NCBI GenBank assembly: GCA_964560145.1
Contig: CAZLKS010000021.1
Location: 1-12,883, forward strand
From: JAHFLF01 sp964560145
GTDB taxonomy: Bacteria; Patescibacteriota; Minisyncoccia; UBA6257; 1-14-0-10-44-23
Reading direction: 5' to 3'
DNA: 12,883 nucleotides
The notes under the pieces were generated by a model that made no database searches, was not told where the DNA came from, and worked only from the letters and a program-made list of their open reading frames with translations. This document shows positions 6,549 to 12,835 of this stretch, piece by piece. Position 1 is the first letter of the stretch; the number at the start of each line of letters is the position of its first letter. The position numbers and the translations under genes were made by a program.

Positions 6549-7094
6549 ATGAACACTATCGTGCAGATACCCGAGCCGAAACTATCTAAAGTGCTCTTCG
6601 GTGACACTCGCTTCTCCTGGCTCTGGCTCATCATTCGTTTATATGTCGGCGTCGAGTGGTTAATGGCTGGCTGGGGAAAACTCTTTAGTCCAGAGTGGAC
6701 CGGTGACCAAGCTGGCGTTGCGATTCAAAAGTTCCTCGAAGGTGCAGTTGCAAAATCAGTCGGAGCACACCCGGCCGTTTCTGGCTGGTACAGCTCATTC
6801 TTAACCGCCGTCCCCCTTCAGCACACCGAGCTCTTCTCGCATCTCATCGTCTGGGGAGAGCTTCTCGTTGGCGCAGCACTCATTCTCGGACTCTTTACGG
6901 GCATCGCATCATTCATTGGCGTCTTCATGAACTTCAACTTCCTATTCGCCGGCGCCGTGAGCAGCAACCCAATCCTCGTCATTCTTCAGCTATTCTTAAT
7001 TCTTGGATGGAGAACTGCCGGCTGGATTGGCCTTGACCATTGGCTGCTTCCAAAATTCGGCACTCCTTGGTATAAAGATACGACTACTAATTAG
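6549..7094 (+). CDS. DoxX-like integral membrane protein
   Basis: 181 residues with four hydrophobic segments in the DoxX/DoxD-like arrangement: about 23-46 (WLWLIIRLYVGVEWLMAGWG), then one around HLIVWGELLVGAALILGLF, one around ASFIGVFMNFNFLFAGAV, and one around ILVILQLFLILGW. The RLYVGVEWLMAGWGKL start and WGELLVGAALILGLFTG are family-like. DoxX relatives are linked to thiosulfate:quinone oxidation in archaea and to redox or detoxification complexes in bacteria; the role here cannot be deduced. It is the first gene of a two-gene unit: the next start is eight bases after its stop. No Shine-Dalgarno is seen; AT-rich sequence (TATACATTAATTATTAATA) lies just upstream. Confidence 0.82.
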   Translation: MNTIVQIPEPKLSKVLFGDTRFSWLWLIIRLYVGVEWLMAGWGKLFSPEWTGDQAGVAIQKFLEGAVAKSVGAHPAVSGWYSSFLTAVPLQHTELFSHLIVWGELLVGAALILGLFTGIASFIGVFMNFNFLFAGAVSSNPILVILQLFLILGWRTAGWIGLDHWLLPKFGTPWYKDTTTN

Positions 7095-7102
7095 CAACAC
7101 TT

Positions 7103-7561
7103 ATGAAAAAAACAGCACTTGTCATCATCGCCTCGACCCTGCTCGTGTCAGTTGCCCAGCCAGCCCTTGCCCTCGATTTCTCAAAATTAAAAATTCACGT
7201 TTCGCAATCAATTAATAATGATTGCAACGTCAGCAACACCTTCGACCCAATTTGGAGTTGCTTCATGAATAAATATGAGAAGGTTCCTGGCCACGAAGCA
7301 CTGGTGCCGACGCCAACGATTTATATGCGTCCGGATGTCCCCGCTCCACTACTGCCCTACGTTTTTTTCACGAGCGTCGGTCAGTATGTCAGCATGCCCT
7401 ACTCTGATCAGGAATTAGCAAAAGTATTCAATCCAGCGCCAAACCAAGAAGGATTCCAAGATGTTCGCCGAGCAGCAGCCACCACCTTTGCCTACTGGGC
7501 AGCTGGCGGAACCGTTACCCCTGCTAAACTCGAGTTCTTTAGAGAAGCGATGAGTCGTTAA
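7103..7561 (+). CDS. Secreted protein of unknown function
   Basis: 152 residues. A classic signal peptide (1-23, MKKTALVIIASTLL to AQPALA) is followed by a mature part of about 129 residues with two cysteines (C41 and C53) that could form a disulfide. Stretches such as PLLPYVFFTSVGQYVSMPYS and FQDVRRAAATTFAYWAAGG suggest a compact helical C-terminal part, but I recognise no domain. It is exported, and has no lipobox and no second membrane segment. It sits eight bases after the DoxX-like gene and shares its terminator, so it is almost certainly co-transcribed and may act at the outer face of the membrane with that protein. There is no Shine-Dalgarno; translation may be coupled to the upstream gene. 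Confidence 0.8.
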   Translation: MKKTALVIIASTLLVSVAQPALALDFSKLKIHVSQSINNDCNVSNTFDPIWSCFMNKYEKVPGHEALVPTPTIYMRPDVPAPLLPYVFFTSVGQYVSMPYSDQELAKVFNPAPNQEGFQDVRRAAATTFAYWAAGGTVTPAKLEFFREAMSR

Positions 7562-7562
7562 T

Positions 7563-7598
7563 CAAACTAAAAACCGCCGAAGGGCGGTTTTTAGTTTG
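7563..7598 (+). terminator. Rho-independent terminator of the DoxX unit
   Basis: A perfect 16-bp stem (CAAACTAAAAACCGCC with GGCGGTTTTTAGTTTG) with loop GAAG, starting two bases after the stop. The A-rich and U-rich arms make it potentially bidirectional. Confidence 0.92.
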
Positions 7599-7662
7599 TA
7601 TCGACAATCTATTCATTTCACCGAACTGGCAAGTGCGGTATGATTAAGCTAATACTATATAT

Positions 7663-10011
7663 ATGAAGGCATCTACTGAGGCAATACGGGAATACGTGCG
7701 GGCGGCAAACTATCTTTCTGCAATTCAAATTTATTTACAAGAAAACTCGTTACTTAAAGAACCGCTAACCTTCGACCACATCAAGTCTCGCCTCCTTGGC
7801 CACTGGGGCACCTGTCCGGGAATAAACTTTGTCTACGCACATCTAAATGCGCTCATCAAAGAACACAATCTCGACATGATGTTCGTGCTTGGTCCCGGCC
7901 ATGGCTTCCCGGCACTCCAAGCTAATCTATTCTTAGAAGGCTCTCTCTCGACCTATTATCCGAATATCAAGCAGGACGACGCAGGCATCGCTGAAATGGC
8001 GCGTAAGTTCAGCTGGCCATATGGTTTTCCGAGCCACTCCAACCCCGGCGCTCCGGGCGTCATCCTCGAAGGTGGCGAACTCGGCTACTCTCTTTCGACA
8101 AGTTATGGCGCAGTACTCGACAACCCGAACCTGATTGTCAGCTGCCTCGTTGGCGATGGCGAAGCCGAAACGGGCCCAACGGGAACCGCTTGGCACCTAA
8201 ATAAGTTCATCGACCCCGAGCATGATGGTGCGGTACTCCCGATTCTCCACCTGAATGGCTACAAAATCTCCGGCCCAACAGTGTTTGGTAGGATGAGCCA
8301 AAAGGAGCTCAAGGCACTCTTTACCGGCTACGGCTATAAGCCATATATTGTTTCCGGCAAAGACCCGTACGAGAAAATGATGATGACGCTCGAATCCGCA
8401 CTCGCCGACATCAAAGCAATTCAAGCTGCGTATCGTAGCGGTCAGGCTCCGGAAACAACTCCCCACTTCCCGATGATTGTCCTCGAAACGCTAAAAGGCT
8501 GGACGGGCATTAAAAAAATCGGCGACCGCAAACTCGAAGGCAACTGCTTGTCGCACCAGGTAACGGCGCCAAACGCCAAGACCGACAAAAAAGAATTAAA
8601 GGCACTTACGAGCTGGCTCGAGTCATACAAGTTCGGTGAGCTCTTCTCACCGGAGGCTGGCTTCTCGGAAAACATAAAGTCCGTTATGCCGCCAGCAGAA
8701 CTTCGCATGGGCAGCAACAAAAATGCACACGGTGGCGACGTCGTGAAGGCGCTCGATTTACCAAATCCGGAGCAGTTCATGGAAGACGCGGTGGTGCCGG
8801 GCACTATGGGTTCCAGTTCGATGCGTCGTGCTGGTGCGTATCTGGCTGAGGTTTTCAAACGAAGCGAAAAAGATCGCAACTTCCGCCTCTTCTCCCCCGA
8901 CGAAACCTATTCCAACAAAATCGACGAGGTCTTCACGGCCACTAAGCGCGCCTTCAGCTGGCCAATTAAAGAATGGGACAAAGACCTTGCCCGTGGTGGT
9001 CGCGTCGTGGAAATGCTTTCTGAGCACTCCTTACAAGGGCTCATTCAAGGATATGTATTAACCGGCAGACACGGCGTTTTTGCTTCGTACGAGGCGTTCA
9101 TTCAGGTGGTCGCCAGTATGGTAGACCAGTACGCCAAGTTCTTAAAAATTGCCCGCGAAACTGATTTTCGCGGCAAGGTCCCGTCACTCAACTTCATCCT
9201 CACCTCCTCCGGTTGGCGCCAAGACCACAACGGCTTCTCGCATCAAAATCCCTCCTTCATTGATAATGTGCTACTCAAGCACGGCTGCTTTGTTCACGTC
9301 TACTTCCCGCCCGATGGCAACACGACGCTCGCCGTCTTAGACCGGTGCCTCAAGAGCCGTAACGAAATAAACCTGATTTGCGGTGGCAAAACTCAAGAGC
9401 CCCGCTGGCTAACTCCTGAGCTAGTGAAAAAACAAATGGACCGCGGCGTGATGATTTGGGACTTCGCCAGCGACGAGAATCCCGACATCGTCTTTTGTGG
9501 CATCGGCGATTATCTAACCAAAGAATCATTGGCGGCCATCACCCTGCTCAAGCAGGAACTGCCGAATGTAAAGTCTCGATTCGTAAACGTCACCGAGATC
9601 TGCGCCCTTGGCATCGGTAACTCCACCTGCCACGCCAAAGCCCATTCGTTTAACGACTACTTTACCGACAACAAGCCAGTCATCTTCAACTTCCACGGCT
9701 ACCCAGAGACCATCAAGCCATTCCTGTTTGATGCAGCTCACGATTCCAAACGTTTTGCCGTATTCGGTTACATCGAGAACGGCTCCACAACGACGCCATT
9801 CGACATGCACGTCCGCAACAACACCGACCGCTACCACCTCGTCATTCAAGCAGCAAAGTTCCTCGCCAGCTATGGAACGATAACCGAAGCACAAGCCGCC
9901 GAAGTTATTAAAAAGTACGAGCAAAAACTCGCCGACCATTCTGCATATATCCGCACTCACGGCGTCGACCCCGACGAAATCGAAAATTGGAAGTGGCAAT
10001 CTCGCAAATAG
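7663..10011 (+). CDS. xfp: Phosphoketolase (xylulose-5-phosphate / fructose-6-phosphate)
   Basis: 782 residues, close to the normal length of about 790-820. A thiamine-diphosphate enzyme that splits xylulose 5-phosphate (and often fructose 6-phosphate) with phosphate into acetyl phosphate and glyceraldehyde 3-phosphate (or erythrose 4-phosphate). Family motifs in order: LLGHWGTCPGINFVYAHLN (44-62, H47), GPGHGFPAL (77-85, H80), EGGELGYSLS (136-145), the ThDP/Mg motif GDGEAETGPTGTAWH (164-178) with LPILHLNGYKISGPT (192-206), then DETYSNKIDEVF, GWRQDHNGFSHQNPSF and FPPDGNTTLAVLDRCL. Leu at 135 and Thr at 146 replace histidines of the bifidobacterial type (GSIHEGGELGYSLSH), so it belongs to another subgroup. 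It lies upstream of ackA with a 38-nt gap. There is no Shine-Dalgarno; a TAATAC seven bases before the ATG is a weak -10. Confidence 0.96.
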   Translation: MKASTEAIREYVRAANYLSAIQIYLQENSLLKEPLTFDHIKSRLLGHWGTCPGINFVYAHLNALIKEHNLDMMFVLGPGHGFPALQANLFLEGSLSTYYPNIKQDDAGIAEMARKFSWPYGFPSHSNPGAPGVILEGGELGYSLSTSYGAVLDNPNLIVSCLVGDGEAETGPTGTAWHLNKFIDPEHDGAVLPILHLNGYKISGPTVFGRMSQKELKALFTGYGYKPYIVSGKDPYEKMMMTLESALADIKAIQAAYRSGQAPETTPHFPMIVLETLKGWTGIKKIGDRKLEGNCLSHQVTAPNAKTDKKELKALTSWLESYKFGELFSPEAGFSENIKSVMPPAELRMGSNKNAHGGDVVKALDLPNPEQFMEDAVVPGTMGSSSMRRAGAYLAEVFKRSEKDRNFRLFSPDETYSNKIDEVFTATKRAFSWPIKEWDKDLARGGRVVEMLSEHSLQGLIQGYVLTGRHGVFASYEAFIQVVASMVDQYAKFLKIARETDFRGKVPSLNFILTSSGWRQDHNGFSHQNPSFIDNVLLKHGCFVHVYFPPDGNTTLAVLDRCLKSRNEINLICGGKTQEPRWLTPELVKKQMDRGVMIWDFASDENPDIVFCGIGDYLTKESLAAITLLKQELPNVKSRFVNVTEICALGIGNSTCHAKAHSFNDYFTDNKPVIFNFHGYPETIKPFLFDAAHDSKRFAVFGYIENGSTTTPFDMHVRNNTDRYHLVIQAAKFLASYGTITEAQAAEVIKKYEQKLADHSAYIRTHGVDPDEIENWKWQSRK

Positions 10012-10049
10012 CTTATAGCAAATGGCCTATAGTAAAATAAAGAAAGAAT

Positions 10050-11198
10050 ATGATACTCACTGCAAACATCGGCTCTGCCTCCAAGAAATACTCTGTCTTT
10101 CGTGACGCGAAGGAGATACTGCGTGCACATTTCGAGCGCGAAGGAAAAACTTTCATTGTAACGTGGACACGTGACGGCACTAACGAGCAGAAAGAAGTCT
10201 CTGCGGAACAATACGAAAAGTCGGCTACGCTTGTCATCGAGCAGGTCAACGCGCACGGCACCCTCTCTGCAATTGGCGTTCGCGTTGTTGCTCCGGGTTC
10301 GTACTTCCAAGAACATCGGCGCATCAATGAAGATTTCTTGACTAAACTAACGAAGGCACAAGAGTTTGCACCGCTTCACGTCACCGCTACTCTGACTGAA
10401 ATAAACGCACTGCGGACACTCTTCCCAACGACGCCACTTTTTGCCGCCAGTGACAGTGCGTTCCACAAAACCCTGCCAGCGGTCGCAAGTACCTATGCCC
10501 TCCCTCGCGAGCTCGTCGAAAAATTTGAGCTTCGTCGCTTTGGTTATCACGGCCTCTCGCTTTCCTCTATTGTAGAAAAGCTGCGCGCCGCCGGCGGTTC
10601 ATTGCCAGAAAAAGCTATCGTCTGTCACCTCGGCAGCGGCTCAAGTATTACCGCACTCAAAAACGGTATAAGTATTGATACCTCAATGGGCTTCTCGCCG
10701 CTCGAAGGACTCGCGATGGCTACCCGTAGCGGTTCGATCGATCCGGCCGTCATCTTACTCCTCGCAGAGCAGACAAACCTCTCCCCGCAAGAACTCGAAA
10801 AAGAATTAAATACTGCGTCGGGATTACTGGCCGTTGGTGGCAGCAGCGACATTCGCGAGTTATTAAAGATGGAAAAGAAGGGCGACGCAAATGCCAAACT
10901 CGCTCTCGACCTCTTCACCTACCGTGTCCGTCAATACATCGGCAGCTATGCCGCAACGCTCGGAGGATTAGACGCAGTAGTCTTTACCGGCACCATTGGT
11001 GAGCGCTCGGCCGTAATTCGCGAACGGATTCTCACCGGGTTAGAATTTTTAAAACTCAAACTCGCGAGTCGCACCAACGCCAAATTGCTCGGTGGTACAG
11101 ATGGTGCAATCAGCAAACCGGGCGCAAAAGCCACAATCTACGTGTTTACTACCGACGAGGCAGCAACAATCCAAAGTATAGTTCAACGAATGCAATAA
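10050..11198 (+). CDS. ackA: Acetate kinase (divergent)
   Basis: 382 residues, slightly shorter than the usual 395-410. An ASKHA-fold kinase that converts acetyl phosphate and ADP to acetate and ATP; with phosphoketolase upstream it completes an ATP-yielding route. Recognisable motifs are N6 and S9/S11 in NIGSASKKYSVF, R78 in IGVRVV, D135 in SDSAFHKTLP, H167 in RRFGYHG, CHLGSGSSITAL (192-203), DTSMGFSPLEGLAMATRSG with R226, VFTGTIGER (311-319) and E370. These match the catalytic set of characterised acetate kinases. Unusual points are NIGSASKK where NxGSSSLK is typical, and AP after RVV where HGG is typical, so substrate preference could differ. A weak purine-rich AAAGAAAG precedes the ATG; co-transcription with xfp is likely. 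It ends nine bases from the convergent PAS gene. Confidence 0.93.
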   Translation: MILTANIGSASKKYSVFRDAKEILRAHFEREGKTFIVTWTRDGTNEQKEVSAEQYEKSATLVIEQVNAHGTLSAIGVRVVAPGSYFQEHRRINEDFLTKLTKAQEFAPLHVTATLTEINALRTLFPTTPLFAASDSAFHKTLPAVASTYALPRELVEKFELRRFGYHGLSLSSIVEKLRAAGGSLPEKAIVCHLGSGSSITALKNGISIDTSMGFSPLEGLAMATRSGSIDPAVILLLAEQTNLSPQELEKELNTASGLLAVGGSSDIRELLKMEKKGDANAKLALDLFTYRVRQYIGSYAATLGGLDAVVFTGTIGERSAVIRERILTGLEFLKLKLASRTNAKLLGGTDGAISKPGAKATIYVFTTDEAATIQSIVQRMQ

Positions 11199-11207
11199 AT
11201 CGCTCAG

Positions 11208-11690
11208 CTACGCAGCTTTCTCTTGCTGGCTAAGCAGTCGCTCAATGCCGACAAAGAGGGCGATTTCACCAGCTGCGTCCAGGATTGGAGAGATGGATAA
11301 CACCGCATCATAAAATTCGCCCGTCTTCTTTTTATTCCTCACGTTGAGTCGAACGGACTTCTTTTCCTCTTTAATCGTCTTCCACATCGCAACATAAAAC
11401 TCTTTCGGCATCTGGCCTCCCCAGAGCGATGGCTTATTACCAATGATTTCAGCACGTGCATAGCCACTGAGCTGTTCGGTGATGCCATTTGCATACAAGA
11501 TGAACCCGTTCGGATCGGTCACCACCACCTGCTCGAGCATCTCCTCGAACATAATATTCAAGTTGCCACAACGGCTGCACTTTATCTCGTACAGGCTATC
11601 ACCCTTCGAATTCTTAGCTAACATCTTGCCGCACTTAGTGCAGCGAAAAGAACCATCGGGAGAAAATTCGTGTAGTAATTCGTCGGACAT
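11208..11690 (-). CDS. Zinc-ribbon plus PAS domain sensor protein
   Basis: 160 residues. The N-terminus carries two CxxC pairs, C17-TK-C20 and C38-SR-C41, spaced like the zinc ribbon of the Mu Com translational-regulator family (CTKCGKML ... YEIKCSRCGNLN). Residues about 47-152 form a PAS domain: MLEQVVVTDPNGFILYANGI, LSGYARAEIIGNKPSLW, then NKKKTGEFYDAVLSISPILDAAGEIALFVGIER, the PAS/PAC pattern seen in redox or ligand sensors. There is no kinase, cyclase or DNA-binding output domain, and no membrane segment, so it may be an adaptor that binds nucleic acid or a partner through the ribbon. No Shine-Dalgarno is seen; TATAAT lies three bases before the ATG, inside an AT-rich run. A terminator-like hairpin sits 22 bases upstream. 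Confidence 0.85.
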   Translation of the reverse strand: MSDELLHEFSPDGSFRCTKCGKMLAKNSKGDSLYEIKCSRCGNLNIMFEEMLEQVVVTDPNGFILYANGITEQLSGYARAEIIGNKPSLWGGQMPKEFYVAMWKTIKEEKKSVRLNVRNKKKTGEFYDAVLSISPILDAAGEIALFVGIERLLSQQEKAA

Positions 11691-11711
11691 AGTATTATAT
11701 ATGAATAAATA

Positions 11712-11742
11712 AAGCCCACCGCTTCAGAGCTTCGGTGAGCTT
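11712..11742 (-). terminator. Hairpin with U-rich tail upstream of the PAS gene
   Basis: On the minus strand AAGCTCACCG pairs with CGGTGGGCTT (10 bp including one G-U) around an 11-nt loop, followed by TATTTATT. The G-U becomes a C-A mismatch on the other strand, so minus is the likely sense. It could end minus-strand RNA coming from the right or act as an attenuator in a long PAS leader. Confidence 0.5.
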
Positions 11743-11745
11743 CAT

Positions 11746-11766
11746 AGTATGATTGAGACTCATACT
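11746..11766. promoter_or_regulatory. Perfect inverted repeat between divergent genes (possible operator)
   Basis: AGTATGA, seven bases (TTGAGAC), then TCATACT. It lies between the starts of the PAS and GIY-YIG genes, and the TTGAGA inside it could be a -35 for the GIY-YIG gene. An operator role is inferred from position and symmetry only. Confidence 0.35.
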
Positions 11767-11824
11767 GTTACGGTAATAATACCATGCCGCAAAAAATCGT
11801 TATCCACATACAGCACTTCAGAAA

Positions 11825-12064
11825 ATGAGCTATTTCGTTTACATCCTCCGGTGTAAAGATGCAACGCTTTACACCGGTATAACCAACAACATCGAGAAGC
11901 GTTTTGCCGCCCACCAAAAGGGCGTAGGAGCAAGATATACTCGCGCTCACCCACCAGAGAGTGTCGTATTCAAAAAGCGGTTTCGCACCAAAGGTGCAGC
12001 ACTCAAGTATGAATACAAAACGAAGCAACTAAGTCGAGCTGCAAAACTAGAGCTTATAAAATAA
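11825..12064 (+). CDS. GIY-YIG domain protein, UPF0213/YhbQ-like
   Basis: 79 residues, the whole of a minimal GIY-YIG nuclease domain. The eponymous motifs are VYI (5-7) and YTG (16-18), with the catalytic-type R26 and H30 in EKRFAAHQKG, YTR (38-40), and E63 in ALKYEYKTKQL. The arrangement matches the small stand-alone bacterial family around E. coli YhbQ, with reported DNA-related roles, rather than a homing endonuclease or UvrC. It is cytoplasmic. There is no Shine-Dalgarno site. It is followed directly by a terminator, so it is a single-gene unit. The tandem structured elements start about 120 bp downstream; I see no evidence that they are functionally tied to it. Confidence 0.92.
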   Translation: MSYFVYILRCKDATLYTGITNNIEKRFAAHQKGVGARYTRAHPPESVVFKKRFRTKGAALKYEYKTKQLSRAAKLELIK

Positions 12065-12092
12065 ATCAGGCCCCGCAGATGCGGGGCCTGAT
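12065..12092. terminator. Bidirectional terminator after the GIY-YIG gene
   Basis: A perfect 12-bp GC-rich stem (ATCAGGCCCCGC with GCGGGGCCTGAT), loop AGAT, directly after the stop. On the + strand it is followed by GTTAATTACTATTT; on the - strand by TTATTTTAT, the better U-tract. It may thus also end minus-strand transcription from the right. Confidence 0.75.
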
Positions 12093-12184
12093 GTTAATTA
12101 CTATTTGGTCGGCGGGGTCACCGGCTTCGGCGGGGTCAACTTTGTTGGTGTCATACTATTTAACAAGACGCTCGCAGCGGGTCA

Positions 12185-12458
12185 GAACCCATCGCAATGA
12201 TATATTCGGCCGCGATCTAGGCAAAACTCAGGGAGACCGCGAAGGCTCGCCGCAAGGAGTGCCTTTAGGCACTTCGAGGACGAGTCGACACTGGGATCGC
12301 TGAGTTTTGCCTGATCCCTTCGGGTTGCAGTTATTTTCGCCGTCTAGACTGCTTTCGAGTAAAAGCCTACGCACAACGTATGGTCTTTTCCTCAAAAGAC
12401 AGCGATACGAGCGAAACTAACTAGCAACGCGTCTCGGATATATTATTGCGATGGGTTC
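12185..12458 (+). ncRNA. Candidate structured RNA, copy A of a tandem pair
   Basis: A 274-nt element with no convincing ORF that folds into a closed branched structure. P1: 12185-12209 with 12434-12458, 25 consecutive pairs of which three are G-U; CGCG (12211-12214) pairs with CGCG (12428-12431) just inside. P2: 12214-12231 with 12300-12316, 17 pairs and a single bulged T. P2 carries a tip hairpin: CTCG/CGAG (12246-12249, 12281-12284) and GGAGTGCC/GGCACTTC (12256-12263, 12268-12275). A short CCC-TTC-GGG hairpin follows (12316-12324). P4: TTGCAGTTATTTTCGC (12325-12340) with GCGAAACTAACTAGCAA (12411-12427). Inside P4 are CTGCTTT/AAAGACAG (12349-12355, 12395-12402) and P5 (12357-12371 with 12377-12393, loop CACAA). 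Copy B has the same architecture. The family is not recognised, and I found no + strand promoter. A structured DNA element is the alternative. Confidence 0.65.
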
Positions 12459-12498
12459 CGAAGCTCACTACTTCGCGCTTCCATAAGAATGTTAATTT

Positions 12499-12771
12499 GA
12501 GTTCATTACAACACTATCCTTCTCTCGCGACCCTAGCCAATTTCCGTCAGCTCACGAAGACTCGCCGCAAGGAGTAGCTTCAGCTCCTTCGAGGACGAGG
12601 CGACACGGAGATGGCGGAAAGTGGCAGGGTCCCAAGGGGTTGCTGTTATTTTCGCCGTCTGACTCGCTTCCGAGTAAAGGCCTATGCAAGCATATTGTCC
12701 TTTCCTCAGAAGCGGCCATACGAGCGAAACTAACTAGCAACGCGAGCGGAAGATAATGTTGTAATGAGCTC
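12499..12771 (+). ncRNA. Candidate structured RNA, copy B of a tandem pair
   Basis: A 273-nt element, 40 nt after copy A, with the same fold from largely different stem sequences. P1: 12499-12522 with 12748-12771, 24 positions with two G-U and two C-A, then CTCGCG/CGCGAG (12524-12529, 12741-12746). P2: 12529-12546 with 12615-12631, again with one bulged base (A). Tip hairpin: CTCG/CGAG (12561-12564, 12596-12599) and GGAGTAGC/GCTCCTTC (12571-12578, 12583-12590). CCC-AAG-GGG hairpin at 12631-12639. P4: 12640-12655 with 12724-12740. CGCTTC/GAAGCG (12665-12670, 12709-12714) and P5 (12672-12686 with 12691-12707, loop CAAG). Compared with copy A, P5 changes AAAAG/CTTTT to AAAGG/CCTTT and TACG/CGTA to TATG/CATA, so pairing is kept. 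The block at 12718-12744 is identical to copy A 12405-12431. Confidence 0.65.
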
Positions 12772-12795
12772 TACGACTAATCCCTTTTTATCGGG

Positions 12796-12823
12796 AGTAT
12801 ATCAATCATACAGTCTATGCAAA
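12796..12823 (-). promoter_or_regulatory. Possible minus-strand promoter beyond copy B
   Basis: On the minus strand TTTGCA (12823-12818), a 16-bp spacer, then TATACT (12801-12796) preceded by TG one base away, an extended -10. RNA from here would start near 12789 and run leftward through both elements. It competes with the + strand reading of the RNA and is weak on its own. Confidence 0.35.
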
Positions 12824-12835
12824 CGCTGAAAAGCA

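Noticed and set aside
8442..9999. Minus-strand open frames under xfp
   Set aside because: Antisense shadows of a well-conserved enzyme gene with no domain of their own.
11825..12064. Homing endonuclease linked to the downstream RNA as an intron
   Set aside because: The protein is a minimal YhbQ-like domain ending in its own terminator, with no DNA-recognition extension.
12079..12740. Open frames at 12079-12303 (+) and 12552-12740 (-) as genes
   Set aside because: They lie on the structured elements, have no start signals or recognisable composition, and their frames are not preserved between the two copies.
12185..12771. tmRNA, RNase P RNA, SRP RNA or 6S RNA
   Set aside because: No tRNA-like ends or tag frame, no paired RNase P cores (the minus-strand GAGGAAA of P5 is isolated and is explained by the stem), no GGAAGCAGC-type SRP loop, and no 6S-like single long bubble helix. 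Two tandem copies would also be unusual.
12185..12771. Retron non-coding RNA, TnpB/IscB guide RNA or group II intron
   Set aside because: No reverse transcriptase, TnpB/IscB or intron-encoded protein is in the window, and no domain V-like hairpin was seen. A partner gene beyond the right edge cannot be excluded.
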